Positions 54,310 through 61,446 of a stretch of 61,446 nucleotides of DNA are shown piece after piece. A program made the translations under genes and the position numbers. Every line of letters starts with the position of its first letter. Position 1 is the first letter of the stretch. The notes below the pieces were generated by a model. That model was given only the letters and a program-made list of their open reading frames with translations. It searched no databases and was not told where the DNA came from. The stretch comes from an uncultured Aquimarina sp. (GTDB lineage: Bacteria > Bacteroidota > Bacteroidia > Flavobacteriales > Flavobacteriaceae), in the NCBI GenBank assembly GCA_947496705.1, contig CANMDW010000031.1:1-61446 (forward strand), read 5' to 3'.

Positions 54310-57300
54310 TCAATAATTAACATATATCATTTTTGCTTCATAGCTCAACCCGGGTTCGTTATAATCTATAACACATACATAGGAGCCAACAGGAACCAGA
54401 CTGCCTTTATGGGTGCAGTCCCAAGCATTACCCGGTCCCCCATAATGGGCACTGAACAGCAATTGCTGGTTCAGGTTATATACTTTCACAACGTTGTTCT
54501 TATATTTTTCAAGATCTTCAATCACCAAAGTATCTGCTATACCATCACCATTGGGCGAGATCCCTCTGTTAAAACCCACAAGAGGTTCGGACCCACATCG
54601 CTCTGAGGAGGCTACAGTACCTACGCTTACCTGTTGCGCCGCCAGATTGGGCAAACTATTTGCTCCCATGGCTACATTGACTGGTACATCTATGGTAATA
54701 TTGCCATCACAGAGCGATGTAGCCGCAATGGTGGCGGTATATGTTGATCCGCTGCCCGTAAGAACACTTACCGAGGCATTGGTAATTTGAATATCGTCCA
54801 CCATAAAATCCGTAACGTCGCCATCAAATGTAATGTTTACGGTAAAGGGCTTTAGGTGATCAACACTTTGTGGCGCATCAATGGTTGGTCGCGGAGGGGC
54901 GCTGCCATCTAATGTGGATCTGAAGCCGCCCCACCCATTATCTTCATAAACTTGCATCCTACCTGTGGGCACTACAAGGTCAATTTGGTGACGGTTTGCA
55001 TTGGCAAAAGCAGTTGCATCGAGCACCGGTGGATTTATTGCCTCTACTGTCACCAAAGCAAGGTCTGGATTGTTGTAAAAGGCATGACTCCCTATACGTT
55101 CTACACTACTCGGTATGGTAACCACTGTCAATTGGTTGTCACTAAACGCCAGTTCCCCAATACTGATGACACTGGATGGAATCTCAACGCCGGCCAGTTC
55201 CTTGTTTTGAAAAGCACCTTCTCCGATAGCGGTCACCGTGTAGATGTACTGGCCATTATCCGCCGTTTCGGGGATGGTGACCTCTGTGTCCGTACCGGTA
55301 TAGTCCACCACCATTACTTCAGTTCGAGAGGTAATTCCGTATTTGATACCGTCTACGGTAAAAATTCCGAAGCTGATGGACCTGAACCCGTGCCACCCAT
55401 TGTCCAAATAATCTTGTCTCCTACCCAAGCTATCCGCGGGCACCACAAGGTCTATTTGGTCACGGTATGCATTGGAAAAGGCATCCTTATGAAGCTTTGG
55501 GGGAGTCTTGGCCTCAACCGTCACCAGACGAAGATCGGGGTTGTCCAAAAAAGCATACAAGTCTATAGTTGTCACACTGTCAGATATGGCCACCTTTGTC
55601 AATTGATTCTGTGCAAAAGCAGACTCCCTGATATGGGTTACACTAGTAGGAATCTCTACACTGGTCAATTTGTTGTCACTAAAAGCATGCTCCCCGATTT
55701 CGGTGACACTTTCGGGTATATCAACACTGGTCAATTGGTTACTCTGAAAAGCAGACTCTCCGATATAGGTCACGTTGTCGGGTATCTCTACACTGGTCAA
55801 TTGGTTCTGTGCAAAAGCATAATTCCCGATATAGGTCACAGCATCGGGTATCTCAATACTGGTTAATTCGTTATTATGAAAAGCACTGACCGCAATACTG
55901 TCCACCGTATTGGGTATGAGAACACTAGCCAATTTCTTTCCCTTAAAAACTTTGTTCCCAATAGAGGTGACCGTATACGTCTTGTCAAGCTTGCTGTTTG
56001 AGAGGTATTCGATTTCTGAGGGAATTTTCAGGATATCAACTCTAGGACCGCGATAGTCCAGGAGACTTACTTCATTGGGGATTAGCGATGTGACTTCCCA
56101 AAGCCAGCCATCATTCAGAGTTTGCCTCCCTTTGAGCGAAAAGACCTCCCTGAAACCCGTCCACCCTGCATCTTTATACACTTGCTCCCTACCCTCGGGC
56201 ACTATCAGGTCTATTTCGTTACGATATGGATACTCAAAGGCATCTGCATCGAGCGCCGGTGGATCATCGGACATCATTATCATCCAGTCAATCCTCCGTA
56301 CATAAAAGGCCTGTTTCCCAATACTTTTCACACTCTCCGGTATGATAACCGTTAGCAGGGGGCGTTCCGTAGATACAAAAGCACCATCGCCTATAGCGGT
56401 CACAGGGTAGGAGTTCCCGCCAATATCCACCTCTGAAGGAATGATTAAATGAAAGGGTACACCAACATCGGCAATCAACGTTGCTGCGCCCGGAGAGTCG
56501 ACAAGTCCGTATTTAACTTTATCAACGGTAGTGAACCCGGCGGTGATGCTCACAAAACCGAAGTCCTCCTTCCAGCCTGCATCTTCATAAGCTTGTATAG
56601 CGATAAAGGGCACCACAAGGTCCATTTTTCGGAAGTGCGGTCCGCTTGGAGTATCAAAGGCCGTTTTATCAATTTCTGGTGGGGGATTGCGCTCGCACCT
56701 CACAATGGGAATGTTTTGGAGTCCATAAAAGGCCTGAGAACCAATATATTCCACATTGACTGGTATGGTCAGTTCTTTTAAATTGTTTGCGGCAAAGGTC
56801 CACCGCTCAATTCTGGTGATATTTTCTGGAATGTTAACACTGGTCATCTCTAAATTACTTCCAAATGCCCGTTGCCCGATACTGGTCACACTTTCTGGAA
56901 TCTCCATATTACCTGTCAATTGGTTTTCATAAAATGCATCTTCTCTGATATGGGTCACATTACTCTCACCGGAGAAGCTCAACTTGGCCAATTGCTTATT
57001 ATGAAACGCTCTATAGCCAATAGCAGTCACCGTGTAGGTGTTCGTGCCATGATCCACCGTTTCGGGGATGGTCACCTCTGTTCCGGAATTGGTATCATAG
57101 TCTGCGATCTCAACTTTGGCTGGAGCGGTAGCCGTAATTGCATATGTGATACCATCAATGGTGGTGGTAAAGGTGCCGGGGTCGATGGAGCTGAACCCGT
57201 CCCACCCATTATCTTCATAGGCTTGCGACCTGCCTGCGGGCACTAAAAGACGTATTTGACCACGTGAGGGATTATTATTAAAGGCATTTGAATTGAGCAA

Positions 57301-57756
57301 TGGGGGATTGGAGGACCTTACAATCACGGTATTCAGGTTCGGGTTATCGTGAAAAGCAGAAGCCCCAATACGGGCAACGGGTATGACCACCTCGGTTAAC
57401 TCGTTATCACGAAAAGCTCCATCCCCGATACGGGTTACCGTGTGGGGGATATCAACACCGGTCAATTTGTCATTAAGAAAAGCTTCCTCTCCGATACTGG
57501 TCACCGTGTAATCGAAACCTTGGTTGTTAACCTTTGAGGGGATAGTCACCTCTTTTTCGACACCGACATATTCTACGACCTCTACTTTGCCTGGAAGAAA
57601 AAATAAAGAATTGGGATTAAGATAGACAGGGCCAGTGGTAATTTCGTATTTAATGCCATCAACGATAAATTCTTCCCCTACATTTTGGCTATAAGCAGTA
57701 AGGCTTGCCCATACCATAAAGATGGCAGGCATTATTAATTGCGCTTGTTTTTTCAT
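54310..57756 (-). CDS. Large BspA-type LRR surface protein with T9SS type B (gliding-type) C-terminal domain
   Basis: 1148 residues. A signal peptide (1 to about 24) is followed by at least four blocks of LRR_5 units (xVTSIGxxAFxxNxLTxVEIPxSV). Each block is introduced by a TVDGIKYxITS-type strand and closed by a conserved IDLVVPxGRxQxYxDNGWxGF segment. Near 960-1055 is an Ig-like domain (SVDHLKPFTVNITFDGDVTDF). The end (about 1060-1148) is a type B CTD (FNRGISPNGDGIADTLVIED). Type B proteins often need a dedicated PorP/SprF-like partner, not seen here. The block structure shows internal duplication. The long + strand frames inside are antisense artefacts of the repeats. Confidence 0.93.
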   Translation of the reverse strand: MKKQAQLIMPAIFMVWASLTAYSQNVGEEFIVDGIKYEITTGPVYLNPNSLFFLPGKVEVVEYVGVEKEVTIPSKVNNQGFDYTVTSIGEEAFLNDKLTGVDIPHTVTRIGDGAFRDNELTEVVIPVARIGASAFHDNPNLNTVIVRSSNPPLLNSNAFNNNPSRGQIRLLVPAGRSQAYEDNGWDGFSSIDPGTFTTTIDGITYAITATAPAKVEIADYDTNSGTEVTIPETVDHGTNTYTVTAIGYRAFHNKQLAKLSFSGESNVTHIREDAFYENQLTGNMEIPESVTSIGQRAFGSNLEMTSVNIPENITRIERWTFAANNLKELTIPVNVEYIGSQAFYGLQNIPIVRCERNPPPEIDKTAFDTPSGPHFRKMDLVVPFIAIQAYEDAGWKEDFGFVSITAGFTTVDKVKYGLVDSPGAATLIADVGVPFHLIIPSEVDIGGNSYPVTAIGDGAFVSTERPLLTVIIPESVKSIGKQAFYVRRIDWMIMMSDDPPALDADAFEYPYRNEIDLIVPEGREQVYKDAGWTGFREVFSLKGRQTLNDGWLWEVTSLIPNEVSLLDYRGPRVDILKIPSEIEYLSNSKLDKTYTVTSIGNKVFKGKKLASVLIPNTVDSIAVSAFHNNELTSIEIPDAVTYIGNYAFAQNQLTSVEIPDNVTYIGESAFQSNQLTSVDIPESVTEIGEHAFSDNKLTSVEIPTSVTHIRESAFAQNQLTKVAISDSVTTIDLYAFLDNPDLRLVTVEAKTPPKLHKDAFSNAYRDQIDLVVPADSLGRRQDYLDNGWHGFRSISFGIFTVDGIKYGITSRTEVMVVDYTGTDTEVTIPETADNGQYIYTVTAIGEGAFQNKELAGVEIPSSVISIGELAFSDNQLTVVTIPSSVERIGSHAFYNNPDLALVTVEAINPPVLDATAFANANRHQIDLVVPTGRMQVYEDNGWGGFRSTLDGSAPPRPTIDAPQSVDHLKPFTVNITFDGDVTDFMVDDIQITNASVSVLTGSGSTYTATIAATSLCDGNITIDVPVNVAMGANSLPNLAAQQVSVGTVASSERCGSEPLVGFNRGISPNGDGIADTLVIEDLEKYKNNVVKVYNLNQQLLFSAHYGGPGNAWDCTHKGSLVPVGSYVCVIDYNEPGLSYEAKMIYVNY

Positions 57757-57819
57757 TTTATAAAACTTTAGTCATAACTTTTGAATATTAAATACAACAA
57801 AAAAAAACATACACAGATA

Positions 57820-58330
57820 ATATCCAACAATTAGTGCTAAAACTCATTAAAAGTGGGACAGCATACAATGTTTTTGGGATAATAGAACAGGTATGTACTA
57901 TATGCCTTTGTAAGGGAAAAAAGAACGGTTAGTGTCGGGAACGACAATAAACACACGATGTACAAAAAATATGTCTTTCAGGCCTCTATCACTTTTAATA
58001 ACCTGTTTGTCCCGGTTTTAGCCAATATGGGCACATTTTATTGTCCACTCCCGTACTAAACACCACTTTTGTAGATATAACTAATGTTGCACCCAACGAA
58101 AGTATGCCCAATGGAGTGATGGCGTGGAGCCAAATCAACCATTGGTCTTATAAGGGTTAAGCGTTTTCATGATTTATTGAGTTAATAGCAACGACGGGGA
58201 TTTACCACAACGGTTCCCGTCGTTTTTGTGGAACAAGGTCCGGTACCAAAGATGACTACAATACACAGTTCAAAGTATTTAAAAACCTGATGTATATCTT
58301 TATATGAGGGCATTGGTTTAACAGGGATTA
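57820..58330. repeat. Roughly 500-bp upstream segment duplicated at 60310-60820
   Basis: The sequence from the phased element outward (for example GTCCCGGTTTTAGCC, ATGCCCAAT(G/A)GAGTGATGG, TTGGTCTTATAAGGGT, GGTTCCCGTCGTTTTTGTG) recurs in the same order and orientation at 60310-60820. A GACGGGGA / TTCCCGTC hairpin with T-run inside both copies is terminator-like on the + strand. A short reading, NVAPNESMPNGVMAWSQINH, in this copy is broken in the other. Confidence 0.75.
57833..57880 (-). promoter_or_regulatory. Phased upstream element, copy 5
   Basis: In gene direction: TTATCCCAAAAACA, TGTCCCACTTTTAATG 21 bases on, TTTTAGCAC 23 bases after that, ending 76 bases before the large BspA gene. Confidence 0.55.
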
Positions 58331-58499
58331 TTCGATGTTGATATCATATCACTCATCAAATGAATTTACAATATTAAAAGAGGAATTTCTTGAAATTCTG
58401 AAGTCTACAAAAAGGGTAAATCTTCACTACAACTCCACTGCATTATGCTTAAGCAATTGTTTTACTATTTCTTCTTCTAAATTTAATACTTATTTACTT

Positions 58500-58620
58500 A
58501 TTCAAGTCTAAAGAAACTTATTCATTACAAACATAGAGGAAGATAAGCTAATGAACCTCTTCGACTCCGATAATTACCGAAATGCACTAAATAACATTCG
58601 CCAAGGGCTTACACCATTTA
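58500..58620 (+). pseudogene. Short C-terminal coding relic
   Basis: About 38 in-frame codons after a stop read NLFITNIEEDKLMNLFDSDN then YRNALNNIRQGLTPFNN and end at TGA, overlapping the 3' end of the convergent Wzz-like gene. No start is present. It is probably the tail of a lost gene. Confidence 0.3.
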
Positions 58621-59571
58621 ATAACTGATACTTTTACTATATTTAGCCAGGTACTTATTAAAGATAGGCATTATTAATATTAAAAGTAGAATAACCACAA
58701 ATAATGCAGGCATTTGTACTATTTTTTTAAATCTTAAGTCATTTATCAATTTTCCTCTATTAGGAAAATCAGAAACTATATTGATGATATTTTTTGTATT
58801 TGCCTTCTCTATGTTTACCTCAGTTTTTTCTTCTTTTAATTTTTCTATTTGTTTGAATAACTCAAATTCTGGGGTTTGCTTTATTTTATTATCTGCCAAA
58901 TTAATATTAGTTGCCCCTACCGATTGTTGTGCATCTAAAACTCTTATTTCTTTATAAAACGATTGTAATTTATTGATTTCCTTTAGCTGTTCGCTAATCA
59001 TAGTATCTTTAACTGCCAAATTATCATCATTAACCTTTTTTTGAAGCTTGAAATATTCATTGGTTTCTATAGAGGCTACTATTACCTTTTGGCATTGCTT
59101 TGCTATTTCAGGTGCTGTCGCCTCTATTTGAATTTTATAAAATTCTGCATTAATTTCATTAAAGTTCTTTAAGTAATCTTCATAATTTATGCTCTTTCGT
59201 GTAACAGAATCCTTATCTTTAATAAACTCATCAAACTTTATAATTTTTCGTTCTTCATTTATTAATGCCATTATTTCAATATTTGTTATACTTTTTGCTG
59301 CTGACTGCGGAATATGTAATACTCCTGCCAACTCTTCATTTTCTCCTTGCTCTACCAATTCATTGTAAAATTCAATATTACTATATAGTTGCCGTGCACT
59401 GTTAAAATTAGGTTGTACAATCATAGAAGATCTATATCTATATATACGTGATCTACCATAATCCATGTAACTCCCAAGCCCAATACCTAATATAGCCGCC
59501 AAACAAAACTTAAAAAAATGGGCTCTAAGGAAGAGAACACATAAAATAAAAAGGTGATATATGGCTTTCAA
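58618..59571 (-). CDS. Wzz-like (polysaccharide co-polymerase type) inner-membrane protein, N-terminus broken by a stop
   Basis: The 317-codon frame has a membrane helix near each end (about 18-38 and 288-308) around a long, coiled-coil-rich periplasmic region (RYRSSMIVQPNFNSARQLYSNIEFYNELVEQ ... EQLKEINKLQSFYKEI). This is the layout of Wzz/chain-length-type proteins without a kinase domain. The native start is probably ATG 59673 (MYRKEDTSEEIDLG), but codon 15 is TAA (59629-59631); after it the frame continues LFKLIGNAINTFCNWVYNSLKAIYH. Only a weak TTG at 59571 could start the remainder. It may be a recent pseudogene or contain a sequencing error. Confidence 0.7.
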   Translation of the reverse strand: MKAIYHLFILCVLFLRAHFFKFCLAAILGIGLGSYMDYGRSRIYRYRSSMIVQPNFNSARQLYSNIEFYNELVEQGENEELAGVLHIPQSAAKSITNIEIMALINEERKIIKFDEFIKDKDSVTRKSINYEDYLKNFNEINAEFYKIQIEATAPEIAKQCQKVIVASIETNEYFKLQKKVNDDNLAVKDTMISEQLKEINKLQSFYKEIRVLDAQQSVGATNINLADNKIKQTPEFELFKQIEKLKEEKTEVNIEKANTKNIINIVSDFPNRGKLINDLRFKKIVQMPALFVVILLLILIMPIFNKYLAKYSKSISY

Positions 59572-59713
59572 ACTATTATAAACCCAGTTACAAAATGTAT
59601 TAATTGCGTTTCCTATAAGTTTGAACAGTTATCCTAAATCTATTTCTTCTGATGTGTCTTCTTTTCTATACATATAGTACTTTATAATTTAATTTAACTG
59701 TAATACTTTATTT

Positions 59714-59910
59714 TTAATAAGGTTTCAACGAGTGGCAATCATCAATTAACATATAGCGTTGTTGTTTAGCTAATATTATGTGCTTGTTTGGACCATTATC
59801 ACCATTTTTCTCACAGGTCTCGATAACCACAATAAAATTATTTCCGGATACATCCACGTTTAATTCCGATAAATCATCATTAGTTTCCTCATCATCAATA
59901 TCAAGCCTAG
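59714..59910 (-). pseudogene. Gene fragment directly upstream of the Wzz-like gene
   Basis: Open frame without start: LDIDDEETNDDLSELNVDVS then NNFIVVIETCEKNGDNGPNK and a Cys/His-containing end, stopping at 59714, 40 bases before the Wzz-like ATG. Its spacing suggests it was the preceding gene of the same operon. Family not recognised. Confidence 0.45.
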
Positions 59911-59929
59911 CTGACGGTTCTCAGAGTCA

Positions 59930-60291
59930 TTAAACACGCACATGCTCCAAATTTTTACCATTACCCCTATTGATAATAACTCCTATGACAACGATAGAAC
60001 CATCCTTTTCATACACCTCCTGTACATAGCCTGAATTTTGTCTGTTCCCAGTGTTCCTTATGGTCAGCACGCTGCCGTTAGACGACAGGTCCACACTAAC
60101 CCCTGAAAGACTGTGTGCCACCTCGGCATGGGAACCTGCGGGTGATCTTGCATCCCAAAATGTCCGCTGCCGAAAATCCATCGTCCATTTTGAACTTGGA
60201 CATGACCGGTGGAATTTGATAAACAGATCCCTAAAAGAACTGCGAATGACAAATCCATTTCATGAGCTTTTGATGTATTAATCAAAAACAA
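59930..60291 (-). pseudogene. Frameshifted relic of a propeller-repeat secreted protein
   Basis: The start MDLSFAVLLGICLSNSTGHVQ (60064-60291 frames) leads, after a frameshift, into WDARSPAGSHAEVAHSLSGV and SVDLSSNGSVLTIRNTGNRQ, then GSIVVIGVIINRGNGKNLEH. These pieces match blade units of the protein at 36310. Only about two blades remain. Confidence 0.65.
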
Positions 60292-60309
60292 AAAACAATC
60301 ATACAGGAG

Positions 60310-60820
60310 AGTTATCCAATAATTAGTGCTGAACCTTGTTAAAAGTTAGGATATTATGTAGTGTTTTAGGGATAATGAAACAAGCAGGTACTATACACCC
60401 TCTGTGAGGGAAAGAAGAACAGTCAGTGCCGGAAACAACAATGAACAAATGATGTTCAAAAAATACATCTTTCATGCCCTTATCACTTTTAACAGACTGC
60501 TCGTCCCGGTTTTAGCCGATATGGACACATTTTATGATTCGGTCTTGTACTAAAATCCCATTTTTGTTTACAACAAAGGATTATCCAATAACAAGTATGC
60601 CCAATAGAGTGATGGTGTAGAGCCAAATCAAATATTGGTCTTATAAGGGTAAGTATTTTTGAGTTTGTTTTTAGGTTTATTAACAACGGCGGGGGTGTAC
60701 AACAACGGTTCCCGTCGTTTTTGTGTAACAAGGCCCGATACCAAAGATGCCTATAACACACAGTTCAAAGTGTTTGAAAATATGGGGATATGTCTTTATA
60801 TTAGGAGTATTGGTTTGACA
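60310..60820. repeat. Second copy of the 57820-58330 segment
   Basis: Diverged copy with the same internal hairpin (GGCGGGGG / TTCCCGTCGTTTTT) and order of conserved words as 57820-58330. Confidence 0.75.
60325..60372 (-). promoter_or_regulatory. Phased upstream element, copy 6 (before a relic gene)
   Basis: TATCCCTAAAACA, TATCCTAACTTTTAAC 21 bases on, TTCAGCAC 24 bases after that; degenerate relative to copy 5, in keeping with the broken gene it precedes. Confidence 0.5.
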
Positions 60821-61446
60821 GTAATCATATAATACTGTTCAACAATTACTCAATGTATTACTTCTCTTTTCTTTAAAACGTTTCAACAAGCTGTCTTATC
60901 ACATTTTAATTCTAGAGTCCCTCTCTAACAAAACGACTTTAACCAATATTATCAAATAGGAATAACAATAGATGTTTAACATAAAACATATAAACACTTG
61001 TGAAAAACTGTTTTGCAAAGTCACTTAAAACCCTTTCTTAGTCCCCATTTTAACACGCTTAAACACATTTTTTTACAAGAATAGATAATTAGGATGAATA
61101 TTAGCGTAGAAATTAAAACTGAAACCCAAGTTTTTTAATCTCATCATTTATAATTTAAAGTATTACATAGACAAATACAACCCTTATCAAAACGTAAAAT
61201 AAAATTATCCATGCTTAATAGATAATTATCCATGTTTTAGCATGAAGAATGAAGGTAGTTTTGTCTATAAATAATAACGATATGCGTGTCGTTATTTTGG
61301 CGCTAAGTTGGATAAGTTAAATTTGATATTCTCATATAATGACCTCAATTTCCAAATTAAGTAAGGGCGCGCTTATTTTTCACCTTAGTATGTAGATGCT
61401 AAGGTTTAAAAAAGTAGCAACGAGGTTTTTGAGTTTATAGTACAAA
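60821..61446. other. Gene-free window end with element copy 7
   Basis: No gene is visible. The phased element at 61018-61068 points toward a + strand gene that must begin beyond the window end. Near 61207-61240 the words ATTATCCATG..TTAATAGATAATTATCCATG form a short direct repeat. Confidence 0.4.
61018..61068 (+). promoter_or_regulatory. Phased upstream element, copy 7
   Basis: AAAGTCACTTAAAAC, TTAGTCCCCATTTTAACA exactly 21 bases on, then ACACATTTTTTT in the GCAC position at +23. The second box is identical to that of copy 1 over TTAGTCCCCATTTTAACA. Confidence 0.55.

Noticed and set aside
54952..55866. 304-codon + strand open frame
   Set aside because: It is antisense to the repeated LRR blocks of the large BspA gene, and its composition repeats with them. 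No independent motif or start context.
55500..57500. Regular repeats suggesting a CRISPR array
   Set aside because: The periodicity is that of LRR codons in an open reading frame; there are no identical repeats with unique spacers.

Overview
The window looks like a chromosome segment of a marine-type flavobacterium (Bacteroidota, Flavobacteriaceae). The base composition is AT-rich, and Shine-Dalgarno sites are weak or absent before most genes. There are type IX secretion (T9SS) C-terminal domains, BspA-type leucine-rich repeat surface proteins, an FtsX-like permease of the kind abundant in Bacteroidota, and a HAD/class II terpene cyclase fusion of the type described as drimenol synthase in Aquimarina. 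The species assignment is inference; no rRNA or complete tRNA gene is visible.

Region 1 (1-25.1 kb, all + strand) is most of a nonribosomal peptide (NRPS) gene cluster, entered inside its synthetase. In order it holds: a synthetase ending (PCP)-C-A-PCP-C-A-PCP-thioester reductase; a CmlA-type diiron beta-hydroxylase with all the recognisable metal ligands; a SyrD/PvdE-like peptide exporter; a type II thioesterase; a GT9-like glycosyltransferase followed by a decayed paralogue; a penicillin-acylase-family Ntn hydrolase; a small membrane protein; a tandem class III aminotransferase with one dead half; the ADP-heptose enzymes HldE and HldD; a flavoprotein; and a nucleotidyltransferase. Together these suggest a beta-hydroxylated peptide released reductively, possibly aminated and heptosylated, exported, and matured outside the cytoplasm by deacylation.

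Region 2 (25.1-34.6 kb) is a scar zone. It has an FtsX-like ABC permease, an FkbM methyltransferase, a broken IS1595-family transposase, a split HipBST-like toxin-antitoxin operon with a 42-bp perfect palindrome upstream, three short tRNA-3'-end-like repeats each followed by a terminator-like hairpin, and remnants of an integrase, a NACHT NTPase and a sensor propeller protein.

Region 3 (34.6-45 kb) contains T9SS/propeller surface proteins and a compact minus-strand terpene operon: prenyl diphosphate synthase, HAD-class II cyclase, then an AraC regulator. The operon is convergent with a double-ABM-domain protein. A lipocalin-like lipoprotein follows.

Region 4 (45-61.4 kb) holds a TPR-LuxR sensor regulator, a pair of small HTH proteins, IS66 debris, three BspA-like or propeller genes or remnants, a second copy of the ABM gene with its flanks, and a damaged Wzz-like gene. 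Seven copies of one phased upstream element (two nGTCCC boxes exactly 21 bp apart, then a GCAC box 23-24 bp further) lie before the surface-protein genes and the small HTH genes. This is the strongest undescribed signal I found.
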